Shown here: positions 1-10,984 of the stretch, in pieces
Layout: each line of letters opens with the position of its first letter
Numbering within the stretch: position 1 is the stretch's first letter
NCBI GenBank assembly: GCA_905221605.1
Contig: CAJNDS010002707.1
Coordinates: forward strand, 97,501-161,500
Reading direction: 5' to 3'
From: Symbiodinium natans
Taxonomy: Eukaryota > Sar > Dinophyceae > Suessiales > Symbiodiniaceae
Length of the DNA stretch: 64,000 bases
Made by a program: the position numbers and the translations under genes
The notes under the pieces: model-generated
Told to the model about the DNA's origin: nothing
The model's input: only the letters and a program-made list of their open reading frames with translations
The model's database searches: none

Positions 1-300
1 AGGGAGCCTGGAGCCGCTTTGGAGTTTAGGGTTTGGGGTTTGGGGTTTAGGGTTTAGGGTTTGGGGTTCAGGGTTTAGGGTTTAGGGTTTAGGGTTTGGC
101 TTTAGGGGTTTAGGGTTTAGGGTTTAGGGTTTAGGGTTTAGGGTTTAGGGTTTAGGGTTTAGGGTTTAGGGTTTAGGGTTTGGGGTTTGGGGTTTGGGGT
201 TTTGGGGTTTGGGGTTTGCGGTTTGGGGTTTAAGGGTTTGGGGTTTAGGGTTTGCGGTTTGCGGTTTGCGGTTTGCGGTTTGGGGTTTGGGGTTTGGGGC
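1..300 (+). repeat. Interstitial telomere-type heptamer array (TTTAGGG and variants)
   Basis: A near-continuous TTTAGGG with TTTGGGG and TTTGCGG variants. This is the Arabidopsis-type telomere repeat also used by dinoflagellates, but it lies inside the channel A locus, so it is interstitial rather than a chromosome end. Confidence 0.9.
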
Positions 301-591
301 TTAGACTTCTGGATGTTTGCAAGGCTTAGGGCCTTTCGGGCCTTGAGGGCCTTTAGGGCTTTGAGGGTTTAGGTTTAGGGTTGAGTACTGGGTGCATATT
401 CGGGCGCAGTATAGATTGTTGGGGTTCTTGGGATATGGGCTGAGTAGGGCTCAGGGCTCATTGAGGATTCTTCGGGCTCTTTCCGGATTTTTAGGGTTGA
501 TAAGGGCTTTTGCAGGGTCTAGGGCTTGAGGTTTTGGGGCCTGGGGGGTGCCAAAAACGAGAACCCTAGCCCCCAGAAGAAGCCCGGGCGC

Positions 592-3500
592 TGAAATTCC
601 TCTCAAGAATCGCGTTGGTCACCGGGTCGTTCTGGAAGTGCGGGTTCGTGGCGATGAGCTCCAAACCCAGCACCCCAAAGACGTAGAGCACCTGCAGAGC
701 TGGAGTGAGGAGTCGTTCGGGGCCTCAGAGGGTTTTGGGCTTTGGGCCTAGGGTCTACAATGTTAGGGTTTAGGGCTTAGAGCTTGTCTACAATGTTAGG
801 GTTTAGGGCTTAGGGCCTAATGTTGACTTCACATTAGGAATTCCCGCCGCAATTATAAAATCCAGCTGCCAGAACACAATAATGTAGCCCGCCACAATTA
901 TAAAATCCAGCCCGGAATATTCTTCTAAAAGTGATCCCCCAGAAGCTCGCAGTAGAGGCTCACTTAGCCCACTGTGGTGGCACCGGGACAGCTAGACCTA
1001 CCAGGATTTAGGCGGATATTATTGAGGAGGCCCTGGCCGGAGAGATTGATCAATGAAGGGGGGGGGGGGGATTTATTAATGCGAAGTCAACATTATGAGG
1101 TTTAGGGTTTGAGGCTTCTCAATGGCCCCAAACTCACCCTGCAAAACAATAAGCTCGCGAACGCCACTCCCATGCCCACGAGGCGCCAGCGCCAGAAGCA
1201 GGAACGTGGAGAGAACCGTGTCCAGGGACGTCATCAGCCCGTGCACGAGGCGAAACAAGGGCCGAACCTGACCATCTGGGAAGGGGGGGGGGGGGGGGGG
1301 GGGGGGCTTGGGGTTTGAGAGCGTACGTGCATATGCGAAAGATAAGGATGTGTATGTATATCTGGTCACACCCCCCCCCCCCCATGAATCATGTGTCCTT
1401 TTCTTGCTTGCCCTTCTGCACCTGTGCTTACTTACACACATGGTTGAAGTCAAAAACACGGTTATTTACGATACTTTCGTGTCTTGCCATGTCTGAAGCT
1501 ACAACTTGCTAATCGCTATCTATACTTTTAAACAACAGAAAATCTACAAACAGAATCCGTTTCTGGATTTGGTTTTGTGTGGTTTGCTAGTCTCTGCTAT
1601 TCACTCTATAATCGCGTTCAGTATACACCTTCTTGAACTTCAACAATATCCATTGAGAGATTAAAAATAGTTTTATATACCATTTTATAATGCATAAAAA
1701 GAAGAAATGAAGGGGATTTATATAAACACCTAGCACAAGAAGCAGACTACATGATGAAGTTAGAGACGAATTAGCAGAGACAGAGACTGAGAATCCTGAC
1801 GGGAAATATCAAAATGGATCCATTTTATACGTTGCTGGGACTAAAAGCGGTAGAGATGTTTATGATGATTCAGAACTTCCTTTATATAAGACGCAACAGA
1901 CTCAGCGCTATAAAGATGTAGATAAGTTCATTCAAGATGGTTTTATTGAAATAGACGGTTAAAAAATACTGGAATTTCTGATATTACAAGTCATAGTTTA
2001 GGTTCAGCATCGGGACAACAAATAAACAATGATTATGGTAATGGATTCAGAAGTCGTAGTTATGGTTCTCCTTCAGTATCAGGACAACGACCAGAGGACA
2101 CTGGGACAAATTTAAGAATACGAAAAGCAGGAGACCCCGTTAGTATGTTTGATAAAGAAGTATAACATTAAATAAATCAACATTAGAACCTCTACAAAAT
2201 CGTTCTTATGAAGATATAGGCAAGTTTTAAAGCAAAGCAGGTAATCTCCCTGTAACCGAACAAGAGTTTTAGCAACAGTTTGATGCAATAATCGAAATAA
2301 TATTAATAATGTTTCATAAGAAAGCAACAACACACGAAAAAATAGAGAAACCGAAGAAAGAGAAGCAACTTAAACAAAATGCTTACGAAGAGATAAGAAA
2401 GTTAGTTGAGAATAATGAAGTAGATGAAGCAGTTAAGGAGGTGAAAGGTAAGAAGAAGAACCATAGTAAAGAAAACTCATATAGTTGAAAATATTTGAGT
2501 AAATATAAGTTGAAGGTATGTATATGTAATTAAAATATCGATGCTATTTATATATAATGGAAACGTTTAGTCCCGAAGATATCCTCGTTGATACTTTAAG
2601 TGACAAAGGTAGTTCCTACATGAATTGTCAAGGGTTTAAGAATAAAACGGTTGTTGGATTTAAACTATTGCGTGACCTCTTCTCACAATTTAGAGAATTG
2701 CCGTTAAAAAATTATGGGAAACCCAACACTTGAAATAGAACTAGTATCTAATGCTACTAATTGTATTAATTACCGCAGCCAGAATTTCAAGAGATTTAGG
2801 GAAAACTCGAGCCGGCTCGAATCTTCGAAAATTCGAGCCGGCTCGAGTTTTCTAACACATATGATTTTCCGGGTGTTGTTCTACCTAGTTGATGTAAATG
2901 ACCTTCCTGACTTGAAATGATATAGGTTTTTATCGGCCCTGTCGGCGTTTTTATCGCTAGCTCATAGCCCCCTCTCCTCCCAAGATCCATCTGTTGCCAA
3001 GCAGAAACGTGGATCATGGGGCGGGGGGGGTGGCCTGAGCATATATCTATACAACTGTGTATACATCCGGTCTACAAGATAGGGGCCTGCTTTTGGAGAA
3101 GAAACATCGGGTCCAGGCTTGACCCCCCCCTTCCCTTCCCAGCCCGGGATCCCTCCTCCTAAGGCCCATTCAGGAGCCATGGTGGGCAAGGAGGGAGGGC
3201 GGGGGGGCGGAGGGGGTGATCAGGTGAGGGGTTTTCCCTTGAAAGGCTCCAAGGCACCTAGGAGGGTTTAGGGACTAGGACCCAGCAACCAAGAACCTAT
3301 GAAGGTGGGAATCGCCTGCCGCACCATGCGGAAGGTGCGCACGAGGCGGAACAGGCGCAAGAGCCGGAGAAGCATGAGCTGCTCGGCAGATTCGCCGGAG
3401 ATCAGCTCAATTACGCGCTCCAGGTACCTGGAAGCATTCGGCCCCTCTCCAAACACCGGTCGAACCCGAAACGCCTGCACCCTTCTTAACCCCCTTGAAC

Positions 3501-6500
3501 CCCAACCCCCCAAAAGGTATATGAAATTCCAAGAACGAGGTACGAGCTCACCACGAGGAGGACGTCGAACGCAAACCATCCGTCGAAGCCTGTCCCGGGC
3601 CTGAGAGGTGCTCGGAAGGATGGGGTTTAGGGTTTAGGGTTTAGGGTTTAGGGTTTAGGGTTTAGTTAGGGTTTAGGGTTTAGGGTTTAGGGTTTGCGCA
3701 AAGACGCGTCCCGTGCAGCCAGCCCTCGGGGCCCATGTACCCAGGTAGTATATACTTGGGCTACTATATGGGAACCCCCTTTAAGGCCCAACTATCTACC
3801 TCCATGGGCACATGGCCTAAAGCTACTATATGGGAACCCCCTTGAAGGCCCAACTATCTACGATATATGGACCCTTAGGGCAGTCGGTCGCTTTATTGCT
3901 GGGGGGGGCGTTGGCGGGAACTGGGAAGCAGCACCTCCTCGCGGCCAGGCGCGCGAGAATCTCGATACCTCGGCAAGCTCTCGGGCAAGTCTCGAAACCC
4001 TAAGCCCTAAACCCTAAGCCCTAAACCCTAAACCCTAAGCTCTAACCCCTAATCCCTAAACCCTAAACCCTGAACCCTAAACCCTAAACCCGAACCCTCA
4101 AAGAAAAGGCTGGATGCTGTACACAGCCAGGAAGAAGTTCTCCGCCACCGGAGCCCAATCCAAGACCTAGCAAGGGGGGGGGGTGGAGAAGGGCTCGCGC
4201 GCCCGGGAAAAATGCTCTCAACACCCGAAACCCTAAACCCTAAACCCCGAAACCCCTAAACCCGAAACCCTAAACCATGAGTGCTAAACCAAAACCTCGA
4301 AGAAACCAACTCCTAGGGCCCCCTGAACCCCCCAAAACATCCAGCTGTCGAGTGCTGAGGACCCCTGAAACCTAAACCCCAAACCCTAAACCCCAAAACC
4401 CCAAACCCCAAACCCTAAACCCTAAACCCTAAACCCTAAACCCTAAACCCTCTCCGAAGCTCCAGAATGAAGGGAGGTGCTCAGTGTCCTCATCAGGGTC
4501 CGGTTCCTCAACCCTTAAACCCTACACCCCCCCCCCCCCGGTGTCCAACTGTCCAACTTGTCAACCCCAAAGCAGCTGAACCCAATAATCATTAAACACC
4601 CCCGACCACCCACCCCCCCCCCCCCCCCAAAAAAAAAAATAAAAAATGAAACTAACCCCAAACCCTAAAACTTTACATCTGACTAAGCCCCGCGTCAGGG
4701 GTCGGGTTGAAGTGAAGTTTCGCGTGCGGCCAGATTCGGGCATAGTTGTAAGGTTCAGGGTTCAGGGTTTAGGGTTTAGGGGGGGTAGGGTCTCGGGTTA
4801 AGTCCACAAACTACCTGTGAGGATTGCCTCAATGCCCTTTGCTCCAGGGCTGTGAGGCTAGCAAGATGGCAGGAAAGCAGCCCCCCCCCCCCCCCCCCAA
4901 GGATTTTTTAGGTTTTAGGGTTTAGGGTTTAGGGTTTAGGGTTTAGGATTTAGGGTTTAGGGTTTAGGGTTTAGGGTTTAGGGTTTCGCCTTGATTCCTT
5001 ATGACTGAGGGCGGCCCAAGGCGCCTCCCCGTTCAGGGACAGCTGGCTCTCAACGCCGATCAGGACCGAGTTGAGGATGATCACCTGAAAGGGTTTAGGG
5101 TTTAGGGTTTGGGGTTTAGGGTTTGGGGTTTGGGGTTTAGGGTTTAGGGTTTAGGGTTTAGGGTTTAGGGTTCAGGGTCGAGACTTCTGCGAAAGTGGAG
5201 CTGAAGGCCTTTAAGGCTTTAGGGCCTTCAGGGCCTGAGGGGCTTGTTGGCCTTAAGGGGCTTCTGGGCCTTCAAGCGCCTTAACAGGCTTATGGGGGAG
5301 GTCGATGTGCTCGGAGCCTTTGTGGCACAAGGGCACTGAGGCTCAACATACCCCTGTTTGGGCCTTCTAAACCCTAAACCGTAAACCCTAAACCCTAAAC
5401 CCTAAACCCCAAACCCCTGTTTGGGCCTTAGGGTGTTGGGGGCTCTTGATTCACTTAACCTCAAGTCTCTAAACCCTCAACCCTAAGCACCCAACCCTCA
5501 GAAGGTTTAGGGTTCAGGGATTTAGGGTTTAGGGTTTAGGGCTTAGGGTTCAGGGTTCAGGGTTCAGGGTTCAGGGTTCAGGGTTCAGGGTTCAGGGTTC
5601 AGGGTTTAGGGTTTAGGGTTTAGGGTTTAGGGTTTAGGGCCCCCCCTCCCCAAACACCCCACAAAAGGCCCAATCTGGGGGATGAAGGGTGAGAGTTCAG
5701 CGCCCCACCCCGAGGATGACGAACTCAAAAGCGATGGAGCCGATGGCGCGGCGGCACACCGCCTGGCCCACTAGTTGGTTGAGGGGTTTGGGGTTTAGGG
5801 GTTTAGGGGTTTAGGGGTTTAGGGTTTTAGGGTCTTAGGGGTCTTCGGGGTTTAGGGGTTTAGAGGTTTAGGGGTTTAGGGTTTAGGGTTGAGGGTTTGG
5901 GGTTTAGGATTTAGGGTTTAGGGTTTCGGGTGCGTGGGCTCAGGGCTCCACGTTTCAGTGTTGGGTACTTCAGGGAAGCTATCACCCGACTAGCAGTGGA
6001 GTGATAACCCACTGATAAAGCCCCTTAGGTACCCCCAACATGGTTACGATGCGGTTTTCAGTGCAGTTCCAGTCGGGCTAGTAAGCACCATGAACCTCCA
6101 AGAAGCCCTAAACCCTAAACCCTAAGCCCTAAGCCCTAAACCCTAAACCCTAAACCCTAAACCCTAAACCCTAAACCCTAAACCCTAAACCCTAAACCCT
6201 AAACCCTAACCAATTAACTTGTAATGTTCAGCGCTGGAGATCTCAGGTCTTGAGGATGGCCTCAAACACTTCAGACTTCCGGGGCTTCGGGCTCCGGGCT
6301 TCGGTTTAGAGTTTAGGGTCTAGGGTTGTTTTTTTTCTTGCGTTCAGGATACAGGGCTTGGGGTTTAGGGTTTAGCCTAAACCCTGAACCCTGAACCCTG
6401 AACCCTGAACCCTGAACCCTGAACCCTAAACCCTGAACCCTAAACCCTAAACCCTAGTTCAGGCTTCCGAGCCCTAAGCCGCAAAAGCACGCCGTGGGCT

Positions 6501-9500
6501 TGGACGCGCCCCGCGCCGCGCCTGCAGGAATGGCCTCAGGCCCGCCGAGATGGGCGGGATCTCCTCCGAGTTTCGAGAGTTTAGGGTTTAGGGTTTAGGG
6601 TTTGGGGTTTGGGGTTTAGGGTTTAGGGTTTACGGTTTAGGGTTTAGGGTTTGGGGTTTGGGGTTTGGGGTTTGGGGTTTGGGGTTTAGGGTTTAGGGTT
6701 TAGGGTTTAGGGTCTCAGGTTTGGGGTTTGGGGTTTAGGGCTTCAGGTTCAGGGTCTAAGGTTGGGGGGCATGAGGGTTTCGGATTGAGGGCTTTCTGGC
6801 CTGCTTCTGCTGCATTGCCAAGAAGGGGAACCCTGGTCTGGAATCTCGAAAGGCACACCGTGTCAGAATTTTCTGGCCTATCTTGCGCGACCCTAAACCC
6901 CAAATCCTAAACCCTCAACCCCAAACCCCAACCCCAAACCCCAAACCCTACACGAACCCCAAACCCCTAAACCCCAAATCCCGAAACTCCAAACCCCTAA
7001 ACCCCCAAACCCCTAACCCCAAACCCCAGACCCCAAACCCTACACCCCAAACCCCAAATCCCTATAAACTCCAAACCCCTAAACCCAAACCCCAAACCCC
7101 GACCCCAAACCCTAAACCCTAGACCCCAATTCCAAAACCCTAAACCCTCAACCAAAAACCCTAAACCCCAAAACCCTACACCCTAAACCCCTAAACCCCA
7201 AACCCAAACCCTAACCCTAAACCCCCAAACCCCAAACCCTAAACATAAACCCCAACCCACCCCCTACCTACACTGAACTTGGACCCCTAGCAAAAATCAA
7301 TCTTCTTTGCTGTTTCTTAGGAATTATACAGCCAAACATTAAAATTTACTTCCCAGTACCCCTAAACCCTAAACCCTAAACCCTAAACCCTAAACCCTAA
7401 ACCCTAAACCCTAAACCCTAAAACCCCAAACCCTAAACCCACGGCATCCGGGAGTTGGTCCTTCTCCAGGTTCGAGAGCAGGGCCTGGCCCGTCTTCATC
7501 CGCCGGAGCTGGGAGGACCGCGTGGGCAGGGCGAACTCCTCCGCATGAGGGCTTAGGGTTTAGGGTTTAGGGTTTAGGGTTTCGGGTTTAGGGGTTAGGG
7601 TTTTAGGGTTTAGGGTTTAGAGTTTGGGGTTTAGGGTCTAGGGTTCAGGGTTTAGGGTTTAGGGCGAACTCTTCCAAAAGAGATCAGAGCCTTGGGCTTA
7701 TATACACTTTAGGGGTTTTGAGCTGAGTGCTTGGGGGTTGGGGGGGGGGTATTTGCGGGAGTGGCTTTTTGACTGTCAAGGAAGTCCAGAAAGGAAACAA
7801 TAGAACCATGAGTCCATCATGTCAGGCTCATGAGATCTTGGCTTCGTAGCCCTAAGGCATACCAAAAGCAAATGGCATAACTCAGAGTCGGCGACTTTTG
7901 CATTGAGGTAGGTGAGCGGCTGAGGCCCAAAAGCACCCAAAAAACCCAAGCCGCAACCCCCCAAACCTCAACGCCCCTAACCTCCTAAACCCCTAAACCC
8001 CCAAACTCCTAAACCCCTAACCCCCAAACCCCCAAACCCCTCTTCCTCTCCTCTTCCCCCTATCAAATCTTATAGGAAGCCCCCTGCAAAACCGTGGTTG
8101 TTTATAGGGATTGGGATCACCCTAAACCCTAAACCCTAAACCTTAAACCCTAAACCCCTAACCCCTAAACCCTAAACCCTATACCCTAAACCCTAAACCC
8201 TAAACCCTGAACCCCCAGAAAAATATCGCAACCCGCGCCTTCCCAGAGGTCGAGGCCTCGAGCTCCTTGGCAGTTGTGCCGCATTTTGGGGGTTTGGGGT
8301 TTGGGGTTTAGGGTTTAGGGTTTGGGGTTTAGGGTTTAGGGTTTGGGGTTTAGGGTTTAGGGTTTGGGGTTCAGGGTTTGGGGTTTAGGGTTTAGGGTTT
8401 AGGGTTTGGGGTTTAGGGTTTGGGGTTTGGGGTTTAGGGTTTGGGGTTTAGGGTCGGGTTTGGGGTTTGGGGTTTAGGGTTTAGGGTTTTGGGTTTTGGG
8501 GTTTAGGGTTTAGGGTTTTGGGGGTTTAGGGTTTGGGGTTTAGGGTTTGGGGTTTGGGGGTTTAGGGTTTGGGGTTTCGGGTGTAGGGTTTAGGGGTTTA
8601 GGGTTTTGGGGGTTTAGGGTTTGGGGTTTGGGGTTTGGGGTTTAGGGTTTGGAGTTTAGGGTTCAGGGTTTAGGGTTTAGGGTTTAGGGTTTGTGGGTCA
8701 AGGGTTTCGGGTGTCAAGAATTTGGGATTTCGGGGCTTGGGGTCGTGGCGGGCTGCGCTCTATTTTTCTCAAGAGCACCAAAGGCTTTCCTAAGAATCCT
8801 CTCAGGGGCTTCATAATCCCAAAACCCCTAGCAGAACAAGTATCAACAGAGCAGGCAGGCGTTGGGGTCCTTTAACGTGGGGTTTGGAGTCTACGCATGA
8901 AAAGGGCTTTGGGGTTTACACAGAGTCTAGAGAGCTTGTAGGGCGAAGAGAGCTTGCACAAGAAGGGCCCATGGGGTGTATACGGTCTTGGGCTTAGAGG
9001 ACTTGTAAGGTTCGGTGCTATCCGTAAACCCTAAACTCAAAAAACCTTAAACCCTCACAGGGTTTCGAGCCTAAGGCCAGGTTTCGCGGGTATTGGTGCG
9101 CAGGGTTTGCCACATCTGTGGTGGAGTTGGGGTAGTGTCGAGATGGGGGAGATGGAGCTCACTTGAACTCAAGACACATGGGTTGTGAAGGGATTCATAC
9201 AGACACATGGGCACAATAGGATGGGCCATACGGAAAACGCTCTCTTTCTCCGGGCCTTCTCTTACAAAAGAAGGATTCCGAGGGGGCCAACTAGGAGATC
9301 GTCAGAAAAGTCCACACGGAGGTACCTAAACCCTAAAGGGTTTAGGGCTTAAGGCTGAGGCTTTGCTATGGGCTTACGGCGGGAAGCCCCTGAAAGGATC
9401 CAAAAAGTAGAACCCACCACCCCCCAGATAGTACTTTGTACTACCACTGGGTCATTTTTTGGGTTTAGGGTTTAGGGTTCGGGTTTAGGGGAACCCTCAA

Positions 9501-10984
9501 GGGGATCTACTTTGTGGATTTGGGGTTTAGGGTTTAGGGCAACCCTTAAGGGGATGTACTTGGATCCTCCCAGAAACCTTGGGGCTTAGGGTTCCTTAAA
9601 GCCCCAAAACCTAAACCCAAAACCCTATACCCTAAACCCCAAACCCTAAACCCCTAAACCCCTAAACCCGAAATCGAGCCCCAAAACCTATACCCAAAAC
9701 CCGACCCGAAAACGAGCCCCAAAACCTAAACCCAAAACCCGAAACCCCTAAACCCCTAAACCCCCGAAAACGAGCCGCAAAACCTAAACCCTAAACCCCA
9801 AACCCTAAACCCCTAAACCCCTAAACCCGAAAACGAGCCCCAAAACCTAAACCCTAAACCCTAAACCCTAAACCCCTAAACACGACAACGTGAGCTTTTG
9901 AAACCCAGCTGCCCACGTGGGCAGCCGAGCCATGGAAGGCGATGCCTTCGCGTTTAGGGTTTAGGGTTTAGGGTTTAGGGTTTAGGGTTTAGGGTTTAGG
10001 GTTTAGGGTTTAGGGTTTAGGGTTTAGGGTTTAGGGTTTAGGGTTCAGGGTTCAGGGCTTCGGGTTTGGGGGTTTGGGGTTCAGGCCCCAACCTTAAACC
10101 CTAAACCTTCGGGGTTTGTACCGGCGGAGATCAGGCCTGAGGCATTTAAGGCAAGCGGTTTAAGGCTTCGAGGTTTCTCGGGCACAGGCCCTTTACTCTA
10201 ATCCCCTACGCCCTGAACCCCAAACTTCACTTTGAACCGGGGGCTGTAAGGGCTTTGGGTTTTGGGCTCAAAGGGTGGTTCATGCCCTGCCAAAAACCCT
10301 AAACCCTGAACCCTAAACCCTAAACCCTGAACCCTGAACCCTAAACCCCATGGCTTCAGCCTTGGCACGGCCTGTTCGGAGAACTGCCTTGAGAACTGCT
10401 TGGAAGCCACAGAAGTCACAACGGGTCCCGACTCTGCTGTTGAAGGCTTCATCGCGGAGACCTAGGCAAGGGTTTAGGTTTAGGGTTTAGGGTTTAGGGT
10501 TTAGGGTTTAGGGTTTAGGGTTTAGGGTTTAGGGTTTAGGGTTTAGAGTTTAGGGTTTAGGGTTCGGGGTTCAGGGTTTAGGGTTTAGGGTTTAGGGGGC
10601 TTAGGGTTTAGGGCCATTTTGGCAAGATGCAAGCCCCAAACCCTACTGAAAGCACCATGGACTTGAGGCTTTCAGTGTTCAGGTAGAGAGGTGGGCACTT
10701 TGAAGTTTAGGGTTGAGGGTTTAGGGGCACGGCAGACCACCGGATGAGCGCGCTAGGACACAAGGGTTCTAGAATACATGAGGTTCTGTGAGGCTAGCCC
10801 TAAACCCTATACCCGAAACCCGAAACCCTAAACCCTAAAGTGAGCTCTATAACCCGAAGTAAACCCCTGCCTCATCTGCTTCCATTGGCTTCCAGGTGTG
10901 CGCTTCTCTCTGCAGCTGCTGCACCGCTTCCGCCAAGACCGTCCGAGACTGCACCAGTGACTGCTCTGCCTGAACCACCGCCGC
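592..10984 (-). CDS. Voltage-gated cation channel, paralogue A (multi-exon, runs off the left edge)
   Basis: Single-domain voltage-gated cation channel subunit of the plasma membrane or an internal membrane. Exons seen: coiled-coil from 10984 to about 10870; about 10450-10370; about 8290-8220; 7538 to about 7445; 6563-6522; 5762-5709 (S1); 5084-5025; 4166-4118 (S2); 3968-3935; 3600-3544 (S3); 3427-3316 (S4); 1267-1187 (S4-S5 linker); 691-592 (S5). P-loop, S6 and EF hands would lie left of the window. S4 carries the spaced arginines of a voltage sensor (RLLRLFRLVRTFRMVR). Exons align with paralogue B in order and phase; S4-S5 and S5 exons have identical lengths (81 and 100 nt). Five introns are absent from B. 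Donors include GT and GC. The ion carried cannot be told from this copy. The true 5' start was not found; 12.2 and 13.8 kb exons may belong here. Confidence 0.82.
1279..1307. repeat. Long homopolymer G tract (one of several)
   Basis: An about 28-nt G run just upstream of the channel A S4-S5 exon. Similar G/C runs are at 1057-1070, 4878-4897, 17507-17524, 24816-24841, 41686-41700, 42582-42599 and 46470-46496, all intronic. Confidence 0.9.
1820..2490 (+). pseudogene. Broken lipase-like (alpha/beta hydrolase) gene
   Basis: Frame 1 runs to a TAA at about 1960. A change of frame at an A6 run near 1961 restores the SHSLG segment. Another change near 2158 is needed before NKSTLEPLQNRSYEDIGKF, then TAA (about 2230) and TAG (about 2270) interrupt the same frame up to the TGA at about 2488. 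In the recalled family the motif before Ser is G-H-S-L-G; here the first Gly is Ser, another sign of decay. No restored reading is given. Confidence 0.45.
2557..2733 (+). CDS. Short ORF of the AT-rich island (58 aa), unknown
   Basis: An ATG-started ORF following the lipase-like remnant on the same strand (METFSPEDILVDTLSDKGSS...). It has the same AT-rich codon use as the remnant. It is probably the 5' part of another gene of the inserted element. I do not recognise it. Confidence 0.3.
   Translation: METFSPEDILVDTLSDKGSSYMNCQGFKNKTVVGFKLLRDLFSQFRELPLKNYGKPNT
2802..2851. repeat. Perfect 21-bp inverted repeat (hairpin)
   Basis: Arms 2802-2822 and 2831-2851 are exact reverse complements around an 8-nt loop. 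Each arm itself contains the palindrome CGAGCCGGCTCG. It lies at the right border of the AT-rich island and could be an element end or terminator-like structure. Confidence 0.85.
3316..3600 (-). CDS. Channel A S3-S4 exon pair, split by an extra 116-bp intron
   Basis: Two exons, 3600-3544 and 3427-3316, encode the S3 segment (FDGWFAFDVLLV) and the S4 voltage sensor. Their lengths (57 + 112) sum to the 169 nt of the single homologous exon in paralogue B. The 116-bp intron between them starts with GTACCT and the downstream exon also starts with GTACCT, so the direct repeat lies exactly at the splice sites. Confidence 0.88.
3758..3862. repeat. Two direct copies of an about 40-bp sequence
   Basis: The stretch beginning GCTACTATATGGGAACCCCC occurs near 3758 and again near 3818, each followed by AAGGCCCAACTATCTAC. 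It lies in the intron 5' of the channel A S3 exon. Confidence 0.8.
3935..6563 (-). CDS. Channel A S1-S2 region, five small exons
   Basis: Exons 6563-6522 (42 nt, ends PFLQ), 5762-5709 (54), 5084-5025 (60), 4166-4118 (49) and 3968-3935 (34) reconstruct S1 (FEFVIL then VIILNSVLIG), the S1-S2 loop and S2 (AENFFLAVYS then IEILARLAAR). Their sum, 239 nt, equals the one uninterrupted exon in paralogue B, with no insertion or deletion. Donors used are GC, GT, GC, GC and GT; all acceptors are AG|G. The intervening introns (759, 624, 858 and 149 bp) are mostly heptamer repeat. Confidence 0.85.
7260..7360. mobile_element. Introner-like element, family 4
   Basis: It shares CTGAACTTGGA-CCCTAGCAAAAA and TGTTTCTTAGGAATT with the last KIN17 intron. 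It is embedded in CCCTAAA repeats within a long channel A intron. Confidence 0.65.

Larger units (their letters stand above)
1500..2770 (+). mobile_element. AT-rich island with a decayed virus-like lipase gene
   Basis: This 1.3-kb stretch is far more AT-rich than its surroundings and lacks the heptamer. The plus strand has codon-like sequence in shifting frames: near 1820-1960 a piece with VAGTKSGRDVYDD, near 1985-2155 a piece with SHSLGSASG and GDPVSMFD, and near 2170-2490 a Lys/Glu-rich tail. An AGT.S..D..DD block, a nucleophile-elbow H-S-L-G and a terminal DP.S.FD block occur in this order in lipase-like alpha/beta hydrolases of Polinton-like viruses and relatives (recalled, not searched). 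At least two frameshifts and two in-frame stops show decay. The island sits in the intron between the S4 and S4-S5 exons of channel A. Confidence 0.5.
3620..10580. repeat. Dispersed heptamer blocks in both orientations, channel A introns
   Basis: Blocks of TTTAGGG (e.g. 4915-4985, 5095-5175, 6580-6715, 8285-8690, 9950-10045, 10460-10570) alternate with CCCTAAA blocks (e.g. 4000-4090, 6105-6210, 6895-7235, 7355-7440, 9600-9890). Local variants include TTCAGGG (5540-5605) and 8-mers (5790-5830). Unique sequence survives mainly as exons and a few intron islands. Confidence 0.9.

Noticed and set aside
1-300. Chromosome end, because of telomeric heptamers at the left edge
   Set aside because: The same repeat is scattered in both orientations through 44 kb and the channel A gene continues to the left of it.
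1960-2275. Alternative genetic code (TAA/TAG as Gln) in the virus-like island
   Set aside because: The in-frame TAA and TAG could suggest it, but at least two true frame changes are also present, so decay explains the stops more simply.
6883-7122. ORF of Pro-Lys/Asn-Pro repeats
   Set aside because: Translation of CCCTAAA-type heptamers; many similar short ORFs across 1-30 kb have the same origin.
10611-10640. GCCATTTTGGCAAG resembling the dinoflagellate spliced leader (GCCATTTTGGCTCAAG)
   Set aside because: Two bases are missing, it is on the plus strand opposite to the genes, and no retrogene-like ORF follows. Probably chance.
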